Shown in pieces: positions 23,833-28,393 of a stretch of 28,393 nt of DNA. Source of the stretch: an uncultured Parasphingopyxis sp. (GTDB taxonomy: Bacteria > Pseudomonadota > Alphaproteobacteria > Sphingomonadales > Sphingomonadaceae); NCBI GenBank assembly GCA_905479515.1, contig CAJQMX010000232.1, positions 1 through 28,393 of the forward strand, written 5' to 3'. Both the position numbers and the translations under genes were made by a program. Position 1 is the stretch's first letter. Every line of letters begins with the position of its first letter. A model generated the notes under the pieces. That model saw only the letters and a program-made list of their open reading frames with translations. It was not told the DNA's origin and made no database searches.

Positions 23833-23863
23833 TTTTCCTTTGGCATAAGTCACACAAGGAAAA
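23833..23863. repeat. Short inverted repeat between the RTX gene and the next gene
   Basis: TTTTCCTT (23833-23840) and AAGGAAAA (23856-23863) are perfect 8-base arms around a 15-base loop, 20 bases before the next start. It might be an operator. The rest of 23696-23883 shows no gene and no convincing terminator. Confidence 0.3.
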
Positions 23864-23883
23864 CTGATAAGAATTTCTAATAC

Positions 23884-24471
23884 GTGAATTCAAAAATGCC
23901 GCGAAAGAAACCCAGGCAGAGAAAACCCTCTGTCGAGCACAACCACCTGACGGTAGAGGTTGTAAGCTATGAAGCGGATGTAAGTGCAGGCGTGAACTAC
24001 GATGCCTATGATCCACATCATGCTTTGCTTCTCGATGAATGCGACCCGGTTTACCAATTCTCTACGCACGTGATGATCAAGGGTATTACGACCGCACCAA
24101 AGTCCCGCGAAGGAAACGCATTCGAACTTCAGATTCTAAGTGAGGCACGACCTTCCAGCAACTTGGACTTAATGCTCAAAGATATTCATAAGCGCAATGA
24201 ATATGAAGCTCCGGAATACAGGCCCTATCGCGGGAAACAGATACCTGTTTATGATCCACCAAACGGTGTTGGTCTGATTGACAAGGTTCGCGGAAAAGAC
24301 GCTTGGACATCGTGGATATTTGTCAAGCCGGGCTTTGTATCTGATGCGCTCAGACTGCTTGCACTGGATAAACAGCTTTACCTCTCAGTCCATGAACGCA
24401 AAGAGGGGCGCAGCCGGTGGGTGCAAAATGTATCCATTCAGACCGAAGCCCCAGAAGCAGAAGAAGGCTAG
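23884..24471 (+). CDS. Unrecognised protein, 195 residues
   Basis: I do not recognise this protein. It starts with GTG at 23884, or with ATG at 23896 giving MPRKKPRQRKPSVEH; neither has a clear ribosome binding site. The N-terminus is strongly basic. The middle contains a beta-rich stretch (YQFSTHVMIKGITTAPKSREGNAFELQIL) and a conserved-looking DPPNGVGLIDKVRGKDAWTSWIFVKPGFVSDALRLL. The end is acidic (EAPEAEEG). There is no signal peptide or membrane segment. Codon use and length support a real gene. It is followed at once by a small convergent gene on the other strand. Confidence 0.65.
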   Translation: MNSKMPRKKPRQRKPSVEHNHLTVEVVSYEADVSAGVNYDAYDPHHALLLDECDPVYQFSTHVMIKGITTAPKSREGNAFELQILSEARPSSNLDLMLKDIHKRNEYEAPEYRPYRGKQIPVYDPPNGVGLIDKVRGKDAWTSWIFVKPGFVSDALRLLALDKQLYLSVHERKEGRSRWVQNVSIQTEAPEAEEG

Positions 24472-24474
24472 CAC

Positions 24475-24654
24475 TCAATCGGCATGTGAGCCTGACGAAA
24501 CTCTCCATGGCGAGGGAGACATTAACCCAGCTTCGCGAAGGTCTTTAATCGCCTGCTGCACTTCGACTTCTGTTGAAAAGATGAGTGAGTGGTGATTTGC
24601 CGCTAGAAAGCTGGCCAGAACAACAGTCAATGTAAATGCGCCTAACTTCCTCAT
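24475..24654 (-). CDS. Small exported protein, 59 residues
   Basis: The ATG at 24654 is preceded by GGGAGG at a good distance and so is preferred to an in-frame ATG ten codons upstream. The N-terminus MRKLGAFTLTVVLASFLAANH is a signal peptide with probable cleavage after the hydrophobic core. The short mature part (STEVEVQQAIKDLREAGLM, then SPSPWRVSSGSHAD) is unrecognised. Its stop lies three bases past the stop of the convergent 195-residue gene. Confidence 0.55.
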   Translation of the reverse strand: MRKLGAFTLTVVLASFLAANHHSLIFSTEVEVQQAIKDLREAGLMSPSPWRVSSGSHAD

Positions 24655-24757
24655 CCTGACCTCCCTCTGATAAACCAACACCAAATCTGTGGATGAACCT
24701 TAATCAGATAAGCCCTGCCCGGCTCATGCTTTGCTCTTGATGCTATCATAGATACCG

Positions 24758-25585
24758 ATGGCCAAACGAGCAAAAGGCAAACGGATAGCGCTCACCCCTG
24801 AGCGATTAGATAGAATCCTGCAGGAAAAGCAGCGGACGCAGGTCGGCTCGATTGCACTGTTAAAAGCAGCTTCCGATATTCCCAGAGGCCTAAGCCCCCA
24901 TATGATCGAAAGATGGCTTAGCGGCGGAACGAAAACAGCGCTGAAACACCACTATGATTTTGTGATTAATGCTTATCAATCTCTATCCGACAACTGCCAA
25001 AACACGCGCCGCCCAATAAAGGGAACAGTCGGACGGATAAAAGTCACCGATGAAATGCGACAGCAGGTGGCGCAAATTCATAACTCCATGCCCGCAAATT
25101 ATCTAAATTCTGCCCCCGAAAAATTCACACCTGTTCAGATGTGCCATCTCATTAATGGTAGAAACAAAACCATTCCCGTTGCCATATGGGATTTTCTGCA
25201 GGAGATCAAAGCAAACGCTGTGAGCGCGCCTAATCGTTGCGGTCCTGAGACATTGGGGCAAAGCGCCATCTACCAAACAAAAGAGGATTTTCCCCTCACA
25301 CCGTCTCTGCGGTCAAAACGGAATTATAAACTCCGCCACGTTCCCGGCACTGAATATGTTGAGATTACCGATGCGATCTATGAGACGCTGCACGCTGAAC
25401 TCCGTAGAACGCGCGTTACTCCCAATACGCTTCTGAAACACGGCGATGATGCCCCGCGCGGGTTGCAGATACACACTGTTTCGAACTGGTTCAGTGGCAA
25501 AATACTCTCCGCAGAAAAGCATTATCTTGAATACATTCTGAAGTGTTATGCCGATCTCCCCGATGCACCAACTCCAGAGAGCTAA
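24758..25585 (+). CDS. Protein with a triplicated, probably DNA-binding domain
   Basis: Protein of 275 residues built from three versions of one domain of about 60-67 residues, at about 12-78, 95-152 and 203-269. Copies 1 and 3 align along their length, sharing the pattern R-T-x-V, LLK, D-x-PRGL, a Trp before an SG, KHxY and a final Y-x-x-L-x-D. Copy 2 is more diverged (FTPVQMCHLINGRNKTIPVAIWDFLQEI). The size, the basic N-terminus (MAKRAKGKRIAL) and the helix-turn-helix-like core (PRGLS...I.RWLSGG) suggest a sequence-specific DNA-binding protein that contacts repeated half-sites. I do not recognise a named family. An 18-base perfect palindrome lies two bases after its stop. Confidence 0.65.
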   Translation: MAKRAKGKRIALTPERLDRILQEKQRTQVGSIALLKAASDIPRGLSPHMIERWLSGGTKTALKHHYDFVINAYQSLSDNCQNTRRPIKGTVGRIKVTDEMRQQVAQIHNSMPANYLNSAPEKFTPVQMCHLINGRNKTIPVAIWDFLQEIKANAVSAPNRCGPETLGQSAIYQTKEDFPLTPSLRSKRNYKLRHVPGTEYVEITDAIYETLHAELRRTRVTPNTLLKHGDDAPRGLQIHTVSNWFSGKILSAEKHYLEYILKCYADLPDAPTPES

Positions 25586-25586
25586 G

Positions 25587-25604
25587 TATCTAAAATTTTA
25601 GATA
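25587..25604. promoter_or_regulatory. 18-base perfect palindrome, possible operator
   Basis: TATCTAAAATTTTAGATA reads the same on both strands. It lies directly after the triplicated-domain gene, at the head of a 204-base AT-rich gap before the next gene. The lack of GC pairs and of a loop makes it a poor terminator and a reasonable protein-binding site. The rest of the gap shows no gene. Confidence 0.5.
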
Positions 25605-25789
25605 AATTGTATCAAAACTTTCCATAATATTAAAAGTTTTCCACCATAATAAGCATGCAAGACGAAAAACACTTAAAGACATTGATTACCTCAATGATCT
25701 TAAAGAGTTAAATAAAATACAGCCACAATGAATAAAAAGACAATTTAGGGCTGAAAAACAAGAATTGCGTGTGAAATGGGGAGAGCGAG

Positions 25790-26479
25790 ATGGCTCTGGG
25801 AGAATTTAAAGAAAACATGTTCGATATCACCGGCGGTGAGGCCGGGAATGCCCGCATGTTGGCATCGATTGGGGATGCTCATGATGGCTACCTAAAATCT
25901 GGCTTCTCGCTAGCGCAAAGTTTCGCACAGGCACGGGATGCCACCAAAGAGAAAACCCGTAAATCGACAATAGACTGGCTCACTCTTCTGAATGAAATTC
26001 AGGCAGGAATTGATGCTCTGGAGCAGCCGTTTAAGGAAGAGTTTGGTGAGAACTATATTGATACGATGGCGCAGCGCTTCTTGAGTGAAGAAGAGTACAG
26101 TTCTGTAGAAACGGCGGCTGAGCGTGAACAGCTACTCTACGAAAAATATTTGGAAAATGGGGAAATCAAGGAAGGGTTTGAAAATAGTGCTGACGCCCAA
26201 TGGATCAAGCAACTGTATGATGCCCGACTGCAAATCAACAAAGGCCACGAACTGCAACAAAAACTCACGAAAGCTCATGCGGAATATGGTGAAGATATTC
26301 CTGAGCAGATTGTTTCAGAAGTGCGATCAGAACTTGAACAAAGTGGCTTAGCTTCAATAGTTAGTTTTGACGAGCAAACGAATGGTGAAACATCTTATAA
26401 GATTGCTACGCAAGCCGTAGACCAAAACCATACAACTGAGGTTGGGGAATTAGGGAACCCAAATACCTTGAAATTTTAG
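25790..26479 (+). CDS. Unrecognised acidic helical protein, 229 residues
   Basis: I do not recognise this protein. It has a good ribosome binding site (GGGGAGAG about five bases before the ATG). It is soluble, acidic and largely helical, with segments such as STIDWLTLLNEIQAGIDALEQPF, SVETAAEREQLLYEKYLENGEI and LQQKLTKAHAEYGEDIPEQIVSEVRSELEQ that could form coiled coils. There is no signal peptide and no catalytic motif. It converges on an exported-protein gene four bases away. Confidence 0.65.
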   Translation: MALGEFKENMFDITGGEAGNARMLASIGDAHDGYLKSGFSLAQSFAQARDATKEKTRKSTIDWLTLLNEIQAGIDALEQPFKEEFGENYIDTMAQRFLSEEEYSSVETAAEREQLLYEKYLENGEIKEGFENSADAQWIKQLYDARLQINKGHELQQKLTKAHAEYGEDIPEQIVSEVRSELEQSGLASIVSFDEQTNGETSYKIATQAVDQNHTTEVGELGNPNTLKF

Positions 26480-26483
26480 CAAG

Positions 26484-26990
26484 TTAATCAAGTGCAGCAG
26501 TATTTGGGCTGACATCAGTATTTAGAGAACTAAACTGCCGTTTGTAAAATAGGTGCTGCCCCACAAGATCGGTCAAAGAGCTTGCCGCTTCCTGCGGTGG
26601 CATAGGGCCTTCAACAGTATGGCCATTGTAAAACGCCAATGAAAAACCTGGCTTACTAATTGTGCCGATGAAATACTGAGATTCTGCACCGCGTTCCGCT
26701 ATTTTTTGCTGAAAGAGTTGACCTAACTGCTCTGGGTCGGCGGCACCTTCATAGGTTCCATAGCCGATAACGATACCTAATCCACCTGTTTCTTCAACAT
26801 ATTTTAAAGCGGCTCTTTGTGCCTCAAGCGCATTTTCATGAACTACAGATGTAGCAACAGCAGGGACAACCTGAACGGACCTGGTTTCATCTGCAAAGCT
26901 GTATGAGAGGGGCGCCATGGCGGCTATGGCCGTCATGCCCATGGCAGCGGCAGTGTTTGTAAATCCTTTTCTAAGCTCTGGAAGAGACAT
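26484..26990 (-). CDS. Exported protein of unknown function, 168 residues
   Basis: The ATG at 26990 follows AGGTGGAG and is preferred to an upstream in-frame TTG at 27008. The N-terminus (MSLPELRKGFTNTAAAMGMTAIAAMAPLSYSFADE) is a signal peptide with a likely cut near SFA-DE. The mature part contains NALEAQRAALKYVEETGGLGIVIGYGTYEG and ADPEQLGQLFQQKIAERG, which looks like a small alpha/beta domain, with PGFSLAFYNGHTVEGPMPPQEAA after it. I do not recognise the family. The ALKYVEETGGLGIVIGYG stretch hints at a nucleotide- or peptide-binding fold, but the evidence is weak. Confidence 0.65.
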   Translation of the reverse strand: MSLPELRKGFTNTAAAMGMTAIAAMAPLSYSFADETRSVQVVPAVATSVVHENALEAQRAALKYVEETGGLGIVIGYGTYEGAADPEQLGQLFQQKIAERGAESQYFIGTISKPGFSLAFYNGHTVEGPMPPQEAASSLTDLVGQHLFYKRQFSSLNTDVSPNTAALD

Positions 26991-27066
26991 CGCGCTCCAC
27001 CTTTCCAAGTATATTTCTGCGATAAAGTACTGTTTTTACTTTACTTATACTTATGTCAAATATATA

Positions 27067-27209
27067 AAAAGGACCGTTTTTATTGACGATTGCTTGTCTT
27101 TTGTGGTACGTTGCGTATCACTTGTTAAGTCTTTGTTTTATATTGACTTGAAAAAGTGACGGATACGTTTTGAAGCGAAATTAAAAGAATTTCAAAAAAC
27201 GGTCCTTTT
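27067..27209. repeat. Perfect 15-base inverted repeat upstream of the recombinase; possible recombination site
   Basis: AAAAGGACCGTTTTT (27067-27081) and AAAAACGGTCCTTTT (27195-27209) are perfect inverted copies 113 bases apart. Between them is a shorter inverted pair, GTGGTACG and CGTATCAC (7 of 8), near 27101-27119, and a further GTGACGGATACG near 27156. Several nested dyads in about 145 AT-rich bases directly before a serine recombinase gene resemble a res-type or inversion site. The span also holds possible -35 boxes (TTGACG near 27084, TTGACT near 27143). Confidence 0.5.
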
Positions 27210-27301
27210 CCAAGGCGGTCTTTTAGGGTGTATCTGCGGCGCTGTAACCGGGTGGTCAGCGTGAGCGCTTTGTTATGCACCTAAGTAAAAGGCCCATTAA
27301 T

Positions 27302-27745
27302 ATGCCCCGCAAAATTGGCTATGCCCGCGTCAGTACCGCTGATCAAAATTTGGATCTTCAAATTGCTGCTTTAGAGAAAGCCGGGTGCAACCGGATTTAT
27401 CGTGATCAGGGCGTATCGGGGTGTCAAGAAAACCGACCGGAATTTACGCAGGCTCTCAATGAGATGAAGTGCGGTGATACGTTGGTGGTGTGGCGGCTTG
27501 ATAGGATGAGCCGTTCGCTACGGCATCTGATAGAGATTAATGAAACACTGACCCAGCGCGGAGCGTATTTTGAATCCCTGACCGAGAAGATTGATACATC
27601 CAGCCCCATGGGAGAGTTTGTGTTCCATATCCTCGGGGCAGTCGCGCAGTTAGAACGGGAAATCATTCGCGAGCGCACCCTTGCGGGCCTTGCTATCGCC
27701 GCCCAACATGGCCGCTATCCGGGCAGACCGAGGAAGTGTGGATGA
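27302..27745 (+). CDS. Serine recombinase (resolvase/invertase family), C-terminally truncated
   Basis: Site-specific recombinase of 147 residues from the ATG at 27302, chosen because MPRKIGYARVST is the standard family start and AAAAGG precedes it; an in-frame ATG at 27275 has no ribosome binding site. The catalytic serine is S11 in YARVSTADQNLDLQ, with the family segments YRDQGVSG, LVVWRLDRMSRSLRHLIE, SPMGEFVFHILGAVAQLEREIIRERT and LAGLAIAAQHGRYPGRPRK. Family members continue with a helix-turn-helix of about 40 residues that grips the site; this one stops right at the GRPRK hinge (GRPRKCG, stop). No other frame downstream restores the domain, so it is cut by a breakpoint rather than a frameshift. 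It may be inactive or act only with a partner. Confidence 0.85.
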   Translation: MPRKIGYARVSTADQNLDLQIAALEKAGCNRIYRDQGVSGCQENRPEFTQALNEMKCGDTLVVWRLDRMSRSLRHLIEINETLTQRGAYFESLTEKIDTSSPMGEFVFHILGAVAQLEREIIRERTLAGLAIAAQHGRYPGRPRKCG

Positions 27746-27916
27746 GTGGAACAAGCGTTTCTTAGAATAGAAACTTATCAAACAGCACCGGATAAATTAC
27801 GTATCACCCGCATTTTTGACGAAACAGAGTTGCAATTATTTCTACGACTGATCAAACTGACAACCCTTGCTAGTTATCTCTGTAGTCAAATGCACCACCA
27901 TTATATTTGCGTCTAA
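27746..27916 (+). CDS. Possible small protein, 56 residues
   Basis: A GTG directly after the recombinase stop opens a frame to TAA at 27914-27916. The product (starting VEQAFLRIETYQTAPDKLRI, with ETELQLFLRLIKLTTLASYLC) has protein-like composition, but there is no ribosome binding site and no recognised family. It may be a remnant of a longer gene cut at the recombinase breakpoint. Confidence 0.25.
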   Translation: MEQAFLRIETYQTAPDKLRITRIFDETELQLFLRLIKLTTLASYLCSQMHHHYICV

Positions 27917-27921
27917 TTTTT

Positions 27922-28047
27922 ATGAAACAATCCCGTAAGAACGCCGAATTTTCCCCACGACAAATTGAGCTATTGAGGGAAAGAGTAGCTTGGTTTGTAC
28001 GTGATCAAGGTATGTCTCTCCGCAAATTAACTGAAGCCTTGCTGTAA
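27922..28047 (+). pseudogene. Start of a gene interrupted by an IS3-family element
   Basis: The frame from ATG 27922 gives 41 residues: MKQSRKNAEFSPRQIELLRE, then VAWFVRDQGMSLRKLTEALL. It ends at a TAA whose first base lies inside the left boundary of the insertion (TGTAAAGCCCCC from 28043). The basic start and the QGMSLRKLTEAL segment look like the beginning of a DNA-binding protein. The remainder of the gene should lie beyond the IS, outside the window. The family is not recognisable from this fragment. Confidence 0.5.
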
Positions 28048-28393
28048 AGCCCCCTTGTTATGTACCATTATTTGCTAGAGTTTCGGGAACGGGTGGTCTC
28101 ATATTGAGGGCCTGATGAGGTCTGATGTGATTATACTGCCTGCGCCATTTGTTGATGACAGTTTTGGCCTGATCAATGGTTAAGAACCACTCGGCATTGA
28201 GCACTTCTCTGCGGAGCGTTCCATTGAAGCGTTCGTTGTAGCCATTCTCCCAGGGACTGCCTGGAGTGATACGGATTGGTTTAATCCCTACTTTGGTGAG
28301 CCATGTCTGAAATGTCTTTGCAACGAACTCCGGGCCATTGTCGGAGCGGAGGAACTCCGGCTTTCCATGAGTGAGAAAAATCGGGTACAGGGC
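28043..28393 (-). mobile_element. IS3-family insertion sequence, 3' part
   Basis: The element runs off the right edge. Its visible end starts at TGTAAAGCCCCC, where the interrupted frame loses sense, and it carries the transposase on the minus strand. The opposite end and any target duplication are outside the window. Confidence 0.7.
28058..28393 (-). CDS. IS3-family transposase (OrfB, integrase core), 5' end outside the window
   Basis: The last 111 residues of the DDE transposase. The frame is open to the window edge and ends at 28058. The second catalytic aspartate is in LRSDNGPEFV and the glutamate is in TPGSPWENGYNERFNGTLRREVLN, with the usual spacing. The C-terminal signature YNHIRPHQALNMRPP is typical of IS3-family OrfB proteins. 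It is unrelated in detail to the IS481-type transposase at the left edge, so the two flanking elements are different and do not form a simple composite transposon. Confidence 0.92.
   Translation of the reverse strand, partial: ALYPIFLTHGKPEFLRSDNGPEFVAKTFQTWLTKVGIKPIRITPGSPWENGYNERFNGTLRREVLNAEWFLTIDQAKTVINKWRRQYNHIRPHQALNMRPPVPETLANNGT

Noticed and set aside
27220..27300. Possible integron attC-like site (GCGC...TTGTTATGCACC) before the recombinase
   Set aside because: The core does not fit GTTRRRY, no paired left core is evident, and the recombinase is of the serine type rather than an integron integrase.
1..28393. Composite transposon formed by the two flanking insertion sequences
   Set aside because: The left element is IS481-type and the right is IS3-type, with different transposases and ends, so they cannot act together as one transposon.
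1..28393. tRNA, rRNA or replication origin genes
   Set aside because: No cloverleaf, rRNA-like stretch, Rep protein or iteron array was recognised on either strand by eye.

Overview
The window reads as part of a mobilisable accessory element, either a plasmid segment or an integrated mobile island. The host is probably an alphaproteobacterium. That is an inference from the style of the IS481-type transposase, the mobilisation module, the PaeR7I-type restriction genes and the moderate base composition; no rRNA, tRNA or core gene is present to confirm it. No replication, partition or type IV secretion gene is visible.

Layout. (1) 1-3115: the 3' part of an IS481-family insertion sequence, then a predicted oriT, a MobC-like accessory protein and a relaxase whose reading frame is cut by an in-frame TAA. 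(2) 3269-4107: a structured, switch-like leader, a 59-residue ORF with a strong terminator, and the antirestriction gene ardA on the opposite strand. (3) 4408-6840: a two-gene Septu-type defence system (ATPase plus HNH nuclease). (4) 6928-12370, minus strand: three translationally coupled genes, in transcription order a PaeR7I/XhoI-type adenine methyltransferase, its restriction endonuclease, and a 992-residue PHP-plus-ATPase protein of the TrlF type. (5) 12728-14502: a gamma-glutamylcyclotransferase-like protein and a zinc-ribbon protein, convergent and overlapping. (6) 14850-18937, minus strand: a Gabija-like pair (OLD-type ATPase/TOPRIM nuclease and UvrD-like helicase). (7) 18938-19802: a long non-coding stretch with repeats and hairpins. 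(8) 19803-23695: a lipoprotein translationally coupled to a 1052-residue RTX calcium-binding protein. (9) 23884-26990: small unrecognised proteins, one with an internally triplicated, probably DNA-binding domain and two with signal peptides. (10) 27067-28393: a serine recombinase lacking its DNA-binding domain, preceded by inverted repeats, then a gene broken by an IS3-family element running off the window.

How it fits together. At least three anti-phage systems sit between mobilisation and transposition functions, which is a typical defence island on a mobile element. ArdA acts against type I enzymes, so it should help entry into new hosts without disabling the element's own type II enzyme. 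By eye I found only one CTCGAG site (the expected PaeR7I-type target) in the window, inside the methyltransferase gene.

The parts most likely to be undescribed are the coupling of a TrlF-type protein to a PaeR7I-type operon, the switch-like leader at 3269-3349, a family of related non-coding elements before several accessory genes, and the repeat-rich non-coding block at 19040-19620.
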